Origin: Bermanella sp047621325
Lineage (GTDB): Bacteria; Pseudomonadota; Gammaproteobacteria; Pseudomonadales; Oceanobacteraceae
Assembly: GCA_047621325.1 (NCBI GenBank)
Contig: JBLHLT010000008.1
Coordinates: 106,647 to 170,646, forward strand
DNA: 64,000 bases
Direction of reading: 5' to 3'
Shown here one piece after another: positions 18,387 to 25,921 of this stretch. Made by a program: the position numbers and the translations under genes. Within the stretch, counting starts at the first letter, position 1, and each line of letters begins with the position of its first letter. The notes beneath the pieces were generated by a model. It saw only the letters and a list, made by a program, of their open reading frames with translations, had not been told where the DNA came from and did no database searches.

Positions 18387-18881
18387 TTATTTGGTGCCTT
18401 CAAAACGCTTGCTGTCGTAATTTTTTTTCACGTCATGGGCTGCATACACTTGGCCGCTCATGGCAATGTAACAACCTTCTGGCGTATTAGGCGACATTAA
18501 TGCTCCCACCGCCGTGCCCATATTAAAAATGGCATCTGTATTTGCAAATGCTGCAGGCTGCATAGCACCGGTAAACACGATAATTTTTCCTGCTTGCTCG
18601 CCAATGGTGGTCGCACTGTTCACCATGGTGTCTGTGCCGTGAGTAATTAAAATTCGATCTGCCTGTGATGACTCTATAATCGACTTTAATTTATTACGAT
18701 CTTCATCCGTTAATTCCAGGCTATCCTTACGGCACACTTCAACTAGCTCAACATCCAACGCCACATTCATACGCGCTAAAATATCACCCGCTGCCGGTGC
18801 GCCTACTTGAAACTCACTAAGAGCGTCAAAATAAACCTTATCTAGGGTGCCACCGGTGGTTAATACTAATAATTTTTTCAT
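18387..18881 (-). CDS. single-domain asparaginase-like protein
   Basis: 164 residues, corresponding only to the N-terminal catalytic domain of L-asparaginase (about 330 residues in the family). Both active-site signatures are present: LTTGGTLDK at the start (nucleophile Thr) and THGTDTMV near residue 90 (Thr-Asp pair). The C-terminal domain is absent, and no in-frame remnant exists between the stop and the terminator 19 bases further, so this looks like a natural short form rather than a break. Cytoplasmic. Confidence 0.82.
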   Translation of the reverse strand: MKKLLVLTTGGTLDKVYFDALSEFQVGAPAAGDILARMNVALDVELVEVCRKDSLELTDEDRNKLKSIIESSQADRILITHGTDTMVNSATTIGEQAGKIIVFTGAMQPAAFANTDAIFNMGTAVGALMSPNTPEGCYIAMSGQVYAAHDVKKNYDSKRFEGTK

Positions 18882-19051
18882 ATTTAAACTCGGTAAAACA
18901 AGCTGACTGAATATTCAAGGCAGTATAGACAAATCACTAGCCAAACCCCAGACAACAAGCATGAATTAATTGTTATGCCTATATTGATATTCATTTTTAG
19001 GGCATATACTCTAAAACCAAATAACAATAACACCTACACTTGGAGAGAAGC

Positions 19052-19573
19052 ATGCTGCGCTTTACCCTAAATGGCCAACCTGTAGAAGTAGATGTACCCA
19101 GTGACACTCCATTATTGTGGGTGATTCGAGATCACTTAAAACTCAAAGGCAGTAAGTTTGGCTGCGGCATGGGTTTATGCGGTGCTTGCAGCATGTTGAT
19201 CGACGGCCAATCAACACGTACTTGCATCCTACCAGCCGCAGCGGTTATTAATAAAAACGTCACTACAATCGAAGGCATAGGCAACGCAGAACTCACCTCT
19301 GCCGTGCAACAAGCTTGGATTAATAACAGCGTGCCGCAATGCGGTTATTGCCAAAGCGGACAAATTATCAGTGCCACCGCCCTACTAAAAAGCAACCCAA
19401 ACCCATCGGATAATGAAATAGATAACGCCATGAGCGGTAATATTTGCCGCTGTGGTACTTACCCCCGAATCAAAGCCGCCATCAAACAAGCCGCAAAAAG
19501 CGTACAGACCGGTAAAAAGACATTACAAGCCGTGCAGTATTTTGAACCAACCCCATCTGCGCAGGAGGCTTAA
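19052..19573 (+). CDS. iorA: (2Fe-2S) subunit of molybdenum hydroxylase, IorA-like
   Basis: 173 residues. Carries electrons from the molybdenum subunit encoded next. Plant-type ferredoxin cysteines near residues 40-65 (GCGMGLCGACSML then TC) and the second cluster motif CGYCQSGQI ... ICRCGTY near 100-140. The ATG at 19052 follows GGAG by six bases; the TTG 12 bases earlier was rejected. It is separated from iorB by 2 bases. The electron acceptor is not encoded here. Substrate may be an N-heterocycle or an aldehyde. Confidence 0.88.
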   Translation: MLRFTLNGQPVEVDVPSDTPLLWVIRDHLKLKGSKFGCGMGLCGACSMLIDGQSTRTCILPAAAVINKNVTTIEGIGNAELTSAVQQAWINNSVPQCGYCQSGQIISATALLKSNPNPSDNEIDNAMSGNICRCGTYPRIKAAIKQAAKSVQTGKKTLQAVQYFEPTPSAQEA

Positions 19574-19575
19574 TT

Positions 19576-21789
19576 ATGAGCACGAATATTAATACGTCTC
19601 GTCGTGATTTTTTAAAGCACTCAACCCTCGCTGGTGGGGGTTTAATTGTGGGGATCCCTCTCATGGGTTTATCCCAAGGCGTAAACGCAGCCCAGCAACA
19701 AAGTCTTACACCTAATGCCATATTACAAATCACACCCAACAACGAAGTGCATTTTTATTTACCACGCAGTGAAATGGGCCAAGGGGTTTACACGGGCTTA
19801 ACCACATTGTTAGCTGAAGATTTAGATGTCCCACCAACCAAAATAACCATTCATCAAACCGGTGCTGATAAAGAATACGCCAATCCAGAATTTGGCATGC
19901 AAATCACTGGCGGCAGCACCAGTATCAAAGGTCATTTTTTACCGGTTCGCCAGCTAGCCGCCAATGCCCGCTTGGTTATTCGACAAGCTGCGGCTAAGCA
20001 ATTAAACAAACCACTTGAAACCATTCAAACCCAAGACGGCCAAATTTTTATTCAAGGCAAAACCTTTGCATATGGTGAATTTGTTGATGTGGCCAGCACG
20101 TTAGATTTCCCAGAAGACACCCCGCTAAAATCCGCAAAGGATTTTAAGTACATTGGCAAATATAATCAGCGCTTAGATGCCGCCGCAAAAAGTACTGGCA
20201 CTGCACAGTTTGGTTTAGATGTCGATTTTGATGGTCTACAAAAAGCGGCGATTAAACACTGCCCGGTGTACGGCGGCAGCGTTAAATCGTTCGATGATAG
20301 CGCGGCAAAAATAATGGCGGGGGTAAAAGCCATTGTCGCCATACATAATGGCGTGGCCGTTGTGGCTGAACATTATTACCAAGCAAAAAATGCACTCGAC
20401 AAGGTGAATATTCAATGGCAACTGCCCGAAAAATTAAGAAATTTTTCGACCCATTCATTAGATGCGAATAACGGTTTTGGCTTATTTGAAAACGCACTAA
20501 AACAAAAAGGCGACAACGGTCATGATGAAGGAGATGCCAGCGCCATCAAACAAGCCAACAAAGTGATCAGTGGGCAATACTGGGCACCTTATTTAGCCCA
20601 CGCCACCATGGAGCCTATGAACTGCACGGTAAAAATTGAAAACGGCAAAGTCGATGTATGGGTGGGCAGCCAAAGCCCAGGCATGGCAAAAAACATTGCA
20701 GCCCTATTTGCCGATGTATCTAAAGATGATGTCACTGTACATAGTACTTTTTTAGGCGGCGGCTTTGGGCGGCGTAGTGCGTCCGACTTTGTAGCAGAAG
20801 CAACTGCAATCGCAAAAGCAACAAAGCTGCCCGTGCAATTAATTTGGAGCCGCGAAGACGACACCCAGCACGACTTGTATCGCCCAGCATCTTTAGCAAA
20901 ATTTGATATCGGCCTAAACAAAGACGGCACCATTAATAGCTGGCATGTAAAACGTGTTGGCCCAAACATCATGCCTTACATGATGGATGAAGCTGTTGAT
21001 GCAATGGCGCCCGGCTTCATGCCGAACGCCATGGTCGACTGGTTAAGTAAACGGGGTTACGGATTATTCAACGGCTGGGTGGTCGACCCTTCTAGCATCG
21101 AAGGTTTATTTGAAGACTACGACAGCCCAAACAAACAGGTTGATCACGTCACTATTGATCCGGGCCTGCCTCTCGGCTTTTGGCGCAGCGTTGGTCACAG
21201 CTATAGCGGATTTTTTAAAGAGTCGATGATGGATGAAGTGGCGGCCGATCAAAATCAAGACGCCGTCACCTACCGCTTAAAACATTTAAAAAACAATCCG
21301 CGTCTGGCCCATGTTTTAAAACTGGCCGCCGAAAAATCAGGCTGGGGCACACAATTAGCAAAAGGGCGTTTTCATGGTGTCGCCACGCATGCTTCGTTTG
21401 GCTCTTTCGTAGCGCAAGTTGCAGAAGTTTCGGTTAAAGATAATCGCATCCAAGTGCATAAAGTCACCTGTGTGGTGGATTGCGGTACCGCCGTCAACCC
21501 TGATGTAATCACAGCACAAATGGAAGGCGGCATCGTCTTTGGTTTAACCGCGGCACTGCATGGCGAGATCACATTAAAAAATGGCGCCGTTGAACAAACT
21601 AACTTTCATGATTACCCAATGCTGCGCATGAATGAATCACCGGAGTTTGTTGTGCATGTCGTTGCCAGTAAAGAAGCACCAACCGGGGTTGGCGAACCCG
21701 GCTTACCCCCTATTGCAGCAGCCGTGGCTAACGGCGTATTTGCAGCAACCGGCAAACGTTTGCGCAGCTTGCCACTTAAGTTAGCTTAG
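19576..21789 (+). CDS. iorB: molybdopterin-binding subunit of molybdenum hydroxylase, IorB-like
   Basis: 737 residues. The N-terminus has a twin-arginine export signal (TSRRDFLKH, then a hydrophobic stretch to about residue 38), so the enzyme acts in the periplasm and probably carries IorA out with it. MCD/MPT cofactor loop GGGFGRRS near residue 395, and the catalytic Glu in VGEPGLPPIAAAV near the C-terminus. These are features of the isoquinoline 1-oxidoreductase beta subunit/aldehyde oxidase group. The xdhC-like gene's ribosome site overlaps its stop codon. Confidence 0.88.
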   Translation: MSTNINTSRRDFLKHSTLAGGGLIVGIPLMGLSQGVNAAQQQSLTPNAILQITPNNEVHFYLPRSEMGQGVYTGLTTLLAEDLDVPPTKITIHQTGADKEYANPEFGMQITGGSTSIKGHFLPVRQLAANARLVIRQAAAKQLNKPLETIQTQDGQIFIQGKTFAYGEFVDVASTLDFPEDTPLKSAKDFKYIGKYNQRLDAAAKSTGTAQFGLDVDFDGLQKAAIKHCPVYGGSVKSFDDSAAKIMAGVKAIVAIHNGVAVVAEHYYQAKNALDKVNIQWQLPEKLRNFSTHSLDANNGFGLFENALKQKGDNGHDEGDASAIKQANKVISGQYWAPYLAHATMEPMNCTVKIENGKVDVWVGSQSPGMAKNIAALFADVSKDDVTVHSTFLGGGFGRRSASDFVAEATAIAKATKLPVQLIWSREDDTQHDLYRPASLAKFDIGLNKDGTINSWHVKRVGPNIMPYMMDEAVDAMAPGFMPNAMVDWLSKRGYGLFNGWVVDPSSIEGLFEDYDSPNKQVDHVTIDPGLPLGFWRSVGHSYSGFFKESMMDEVAADQNQDAVTYRLKHLKNNPRLAHVLKLAAEKSGWGTQLAKGRFHGVATHASFGSFVAQVAEVSVKDNRIQVHKVTCVVDCGTAVNPDVITAQMEGGIVFGLTAALHGEITLKNGAVEQTNFHDYPMLRMNESPEFVVHVVASKEAPTGVGEPGLPPIAAAVANGVFAATGKRLRSLPLKLA

Positions 21790-21798
21790 GAGGCAACC

Positions 21799-22785
21799 AT
21801 GCAAGGCTCACAGCTCGATGTATTAAACGGCTGCTTACAGGCATTAAACCAAGGTCACCAAGTGACCTTGGTTTCGGTTGCCAAAACTTGGGGCACCAGC
21901 CCCCGCCCTGTTGGGTCGTTACTGGCCGTCACTTCTCACGGCCAATTTTATGGCAGCGTCAGTGGTGGCTGTATTGAAGAAGATTTAATTACACGCCTCA
22001 GCCAACAACCCTGTGAAAAACCCCAACTTATTATGTATGGCGAAACCGCCGAGCAACGCCACCACTTTGGCTTACCTTGTGGCGGTGTATTACAGCTCAT
22101 TATCGAGCCGCTTAATAATATTAAAGAAGTACAGCAACTCATAAACAGCATTGAAGCACGCAAAGCGGTTTACCGCCGCGTTGAATTAAACCGCTTAAAC
22201 ACACAGCTCATTCCTTGGCAAAAAGATCACATCATTGAGTTACAAGGCAATACATGGGGCAACATTTTTGGCCCCACTTGGCGCTTACTCATTATTGGTG
22301 CGGGTGAAACGGGGCAATTTCTTGCACAAATGGCGCAAGGTTTAGGCTATGAAGTGTTAGTCAGCGACCCTCGGCCTGAATACCGAAAAAACTGGCCGCT
22401 AACTCAACTGCCATTATTGGAAGGCTTTCCTGACGACATCATTACGAATATGACCATTGATGAACGCACCGCTATTGTGGCCGTCGCCCATGATCCTAAA
22501 GTTGATGACATGGCATTATTAACCGCGCTAATAAGCAATGCCTTTTATGTGGGGGCACTAGGTTCACAACAAAACAATCATGACCGCCGCCAGCGTTTAA
22601 AACAGCATTTTGGTTTTTCACAAACACAAGTGGATCGTTTACATGGGCCGGTTGGCATTTATATTGGCAGTAAGACACCAGCTGAAATTGCGTTATCGAT
22701 TTTGGCTGAAATCACTGCCATTAAAAATGGTGTCGCTGTCACAAAAACCGTTCAAAGTTTAAGTCAGTATGCATGCCAAGCCTGA
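21799..22785 (+). CDS. XdhC/CoxI-family molybdenum cofactor chaperone
   Basis: 328 residues. XdhC-type proteins bind the molybdenum cofactor, help its sulfuration and insert it into hydroxylases. N-terminal XdhC domain (GSVSGGCIEEDL near residue 55) and C-terminal Rossmann domain (LIIGAGETGQFLA near 170, YVGALGSQQN near 250, PAEIALSILAEI). A strong AGGAGG overlaps the iorB stop. The end overlaps the next gene by 13 bases. Its place after iorB indicates dedicated maturation of that enzyme. Confidence 0.9.
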   Translation: MQGSQLDVLNGCLQALNQGHQVTLVSVAKTWGTSPRPVGSLLAVTSHGQFYGSVSGGCIEEDLITRLSQQPCEKPQLIMYGETAEQRHHFGLPCGGVLQLIIEPLNNIKEVQQLINSIEARKAVYRRVELNRLNTQLIPWQKDHIIELQGNTWGNIFGPTWRLLIIGAGETGQFLAQMAQGLGYEVLVSDPRPEYRKNWPLTQLPLLEGFPDDIITNMTIDERTAIVAVAHDPKVDDMALLTALISNAFYVGALGSQQNNHDRRQRLKQHFGFSQTQVDRLHGPVGIYIGSKTPAEIALSILAEITAIKNGVAVTKTVQSLSQYACQA

Positions 22786-23423
22786 CGCCTAAAATCAGCG
22801 CCATTGTATTAGCAGCCGGTAACGGTTCTCGCTTTGGCGGTGATAAATTATTACAGCCCATCAATCTAACCGATGAACGTGGTAGGCTTCATAAACGCCC
22901 TATCGGCTTAACCAGTGCGCTTAATGTGCAACCCCATGTAGACGAAGTCATTTGTGTGGTACGCCCTGATGATCAAACATTAATAGCGCTATTAAACGCT
23001 CATAACATGACAACCATCGCCAACCCTCATCACTCATTAGGTTTAAGCTCTTCTATTAACGTAGGTGTAACATCAGCCAAGCCTGACAACGCCATTATGA
23101 TTTGCCTTGCAGACATGCCTTTTATAAAAGCCAACAGCTATCAAGATTTAATTCAACTGTTTAGCCTGAACACACAATCCATCACGCGCTTAACCTACCA
23201 AACAGACACACTAAAACAGTCTGGGCATCCTGTGATGTTTCCAAATAATATCCGGTATCAATTATTAGAGCTCAAGGGTGACAAAGGCGCACAGCCGCTA
23301 ATCAATGAACGACCAATATCAACAGCCGTATCGAATGACGAGGGCATTATATTCGATATAGATACACAGCAAGACTTACTAAAAGCAGCCAATAAAAAAG
23401 CCAGCGGAGCTGGCTTAGTTTAG
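22773..23423 (+). CDS. MocA-like molybdenum cofactor nucleotidyltransferase
   Basis: 216 residues. Transfers CMP (or GMP) to molybdopterin. NTP-transferase signature LAAGNGSRFGGDKLLQP near residue 12-30, with VVRPDD and CLADMPF (metal-binding Asp) further on. Hydroxylases of the IorAB type use the cytidine dinucleotide form, which suits MocA rather than MobA. The start overlaps the xdhC-like gene. The last ~9 codons contain a hairpin that reads as a terminator for the opposite strand. Confidence 0.87.
   Translation: MPSLTPKISAIVLAAGNGSRFGGDKLLQPINLTDERGRLHKRPIGLTSALNVQPHVDEVICVVRPDDQTLIALLNAHNMTTIANPHHSLGLSSSINVGVTSAKPDNAIMICLADMPFIKANSYQDLIQLFSLNTQSITRLTYQTDTLKQSGHPVMFPNNIRYQLLELKGDKGAQPLINERPISTAVSNDEGIIFDIDTQQDLLKAANKKASGAGLV
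23393..23416 (-). terminator. minus-strand intrinsic terminator inside the end of the mocA-like gene
   Basis: AAGCCAGC / GCTGGCTT, 8-bp stem with a 3-base loop. On the minus strand it is followed by TTTTTT, so it would end the small gene at 23435-23623 while lying in the coding end of the opposing gene. Confidence 0.7.
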
Positions 23424-23434
23424 GTCGCGCTGTG

Positions 23435-23623
23435 TTAACGCTTTTTGTTTTTTGCTTTACGTTTTTTCTTTAAGTAATCTTTAATCGGTGTGGCTTTAGT
23501 AGGCAACGCCATTTCAAATCGTTGCGCCATCGAAGCAACTTTCTCTTCTTTTCGATCAAGTTCTTTGGCTTCTCGGGCCGAATCTAACGACACAACGTTG
23601 TTCGTTTTACTCTCAGTAGTCAT
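23435..23623 (-). CDS. small basic protein of unknown function
   Basis: 62 residues, family not recognised. Acidic-basic helical middle (SAREAKELDRKEEKVA) and a strongly basic C-terminus (DYLKKKRKAKNKKR) that could contact nucleic acid. A good GAGGTG site stands before the ATG and a terminator follows the stop, supporting a real gene. Confidence 0.7.
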   Translation of the reverse strand: MTTESKTNNVVSLDSAREAKELDRKEEKVASMAQRFEMALPTKATPIKDYLKKKRKAKNKKR

Positions 23624-23675
23624 AAATCACCTCTCATAGCATGATACCCCTGAGTCATTCGCCCCACAATCCGTG

Positions 23676-25817
23676 TTATGTTTTAAGCGATGCCAAATGA
23701 TGATCTAAAGTGGCCATACCTTTTTCAAGCTCACCACTGGATTCGTTACTTTCACCAGCCAAGCTGGCAAGGGATTGGGCCGCGTCACCTATGATGGTGA
23801 GGTTGCGGCTAATTTCTTCACTCACCGAGCTTTGCTCTTCAGCCGCCGTTGCCACTTGCGTGATGTTATCGGCAATGGCGCTTATATCGCCAACTACTGA
23901 GGCCAAAGAATCGTAAGATACTTGCGTCTCTTCCATCGCCCCTTTTGCTTTAGACGTACCCGACTCAATCACGGTTACGGCTTGTTTTACACCGCCTTGC
24001 AGGCTTTGAATCATTTGGTTAATTTCTTCAGTACTGGTTTGAGTTTTAGATGCCAAGCTGCGCACTTCGTCAGCCACCACGGCAAACCCTCTGCCTTGCT
24101 CACCAGCTCTGGCCGCTTCAATGGCGGCGTTTAAGGCGAGTAAATTCGTTTGTTCGGCAATGGCACGAATAACATCAATAATACGATTAATATCTTCAGT
24201 GCGTGACGCCACTTCAGAAATAGAGTCATTGGCCCGCTGCATATCATCCGTTAGCTCTTGCACCGTATGAACCGAGCCCGATAACGATTTTTGTGACTGC
24301 AACACCGTTTCGCGTGCATTTTTTGCACTATTTGCCACGGCAATAGCAACTTGCGACACTTCAGATGCCGTTGCCGACATTTCATTGGTGGCCGTTACCA
24401 CGCTATCAATTTCACGCTGTTGGTCATTGGTGGCTTTTAAACTTTTTTGATTAATCTGCTTACCTTTAATGGCAGTTTGCTTAGCCGCGTCTCCGACCAA
24501 TTTCAACTGCTGCACCATTTCGCGTAATTTCACGATAAATTTATTAAAACCATTACTCAATGATATTAATTCAGCGTGCCTGTTTAAACGAATATCTTGG
24601 GTTAAGTCACCATCAGCACTGGCTAAGTTTTGCACCATGAGATCCAATTCTTTAATTGGGCGGACGATTGAATTGACAATCAAGACCACCACGGTAATAA
24701 CAATCAGAGTCACTACTAGCGCAATTGCTACCGCACTACTAATAATTTCCAGCACGTTACTATCAATTGTATGAATCAATTCATTTGTATTTGCCAATAC
24801 CACTTCTTCAGGTAACTCGATTAAAATCGACCACACATTACCCGATGCATTAATTGGAATAGTGGCCGCCACAAAATACGTGCCGTCATGCAACCACGTT
24901 TTATTTTCCTGCTTATGCAGATTGTGCAACTTGCCATCAAAGGTATCGCGAGATTCTGACAATGGACGTGTTAACTTGTCTTTATACTTACTGGATGCCG
25001 CCACCAAACCTCGATCGCTCAATAATGTAATACGACTTTTGCCTTCGTAAAGGGCCTTGGATCTTTGATCGATAATCTTTTGAAAGATAGGCAAATTTAC
25101 ATCGGTTCCCACTACACCTTTAAATTGATTATTGATCAAAACAGGCACCACTAAACTGGTCATTAACTCAGTGTAACCTTCACTAATTTCGTACAGGTAA
25201 GGGTCCATTGCACAGGGCGTTTTCTTATCTTTTGAACACAAAAACCATTCCGATTCACGTATACCAAACTCGCCCACTTCGCCGTTGTATTTATCAACTG
25301 AGTTCTCTACTCGCTCCTGCTGAATTTTGCCGTCTGGGGTGCGAATCCAATACACTTCTAACGCACCTGAATTGGCAACCGTATGAATGAGTTCACTCTC
25401 TAAAAACGCTTCATCGCGGCCATCAAAGCCATTAGATTCAAACTGAGCATAAATAGAGCTCACATCTTTATGCGCTCGTAGCGTCGATGACACTAAGCCA
25501 TTAACCTGCTCACGAGAAAGTTGATGCTCAACATCTGTACTCGCGTTTTCAAGTGCTCTGGCAACACTTAACGGAACACGAAACGCACCATTGATAAACC
25601 CAGACACCTGATGACCAATTTGATTAGCTTCACTATTAAGACGGCCAATTAATTCTTGCTCAAGCGTGGTTCGCGTTTGCACCACTAATTCTTCTTTCAT
25701 TTGGTCAAGGTTGAGCGATAAATTCGTGTTCAATATCACAACCAAAACCAGAAAGGAAGTGATAATGGCCCCTAACAGTTTATTCTTTAACGGTAATGAT
25801 CGTAGCCACTGCTTCAT
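23676..25817 (-). CDS. methyl-accepting chemotaxis protein with dCache sensor domain
   Basis: 713 residues. First membrane helix about 12-32, periplasmic double-Cache sensor about 35-355, second helix about 360-385, HAMP (NSIVRPIKELD) and a cytoplasmic signalling domain whose tip reads EQTNLLALNAAIEAARAGEQGRGFAVVA in two adjoining blocks. The sensor carries a cysteine pair (C194 and C202) next to DPYLYE that may form a disulfide. No C-terminal CheR-docking pentapeptide. AAGGAAG precedes the ATG. The ligand cannot be read out with confidence. Confidence 0.93.
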   Translation of the reverse strand: MKQWLRSLPLKNKLLGAIITSFLVLVVILNTNLSLNLDQMKEELVVQTRTTLEQELIGRLNSEANQIGHQVSGFINGAFRVPLSVARALENASTDVEHQLSREQVNGLVSSTLRAHKDVSSIYAQFESNGFDGRDEAFLESELIHTVANSGALEVYWIRTPDGKIQQERVENSVDKYNGEVGEFGIRESEWFLCSKDKKTPCAMDPYLYEISEGYTELMTSLVVPVLINNQFKGVVGTDVNLPIFQKIIDQRSKALYEGKSRITLLSDRGLVAASSKYKDKLTRPLSESRDTFDGKLHNLHKQENKTWLHDGTYFVAATIPINASGNVWSILIELPEEVVLANTNELIHTIDSNVLEIISSAVAIALVVTLIVITVVVLIVNSIVRPIKELDLMVQNLASADGDLTQDIRLNRHAELISLSNGFNKFIVKLREMVQQLKLVGDAAKQTAIKGKQINQKSLKATNDQQREIDSVVTATNEMSATASEVSQVAIAVANSAKNARETVLQSQKSLSGSVHTVQELTDDMQRANDSISEVASRTEDINRIIDVIRAIAEQTNLLALNAAIEAARAGEQGRGFAVVADEVRSLASKTQTSTEEINQMIQSLQGGVKQAVTVIESGTSKAKGAMEETQVSYDSLASVVGDISAIADNITQVATAAEEQSSVSEEISRNLTIIGDAAQSLASLAGESNESSGELEKGMATLDHHLASLKT

Positions 25818-25921
25818 TGGACTTCCTTCGTTTCAAACCTGCATTCCTTTTTTTAGTATAGACAAAGGATTTAGTTTTGCAGGCCCTTGTATTCCCGCGG
25901 CCTCTAAGCATAATGCCTGCC

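Noticed and set aside
20589..20972. 127-residue minus-strand frame within iorB
   Set aside because: Antisense to a well-conserved coding region with the GGGFGRRS motif; no independent support.
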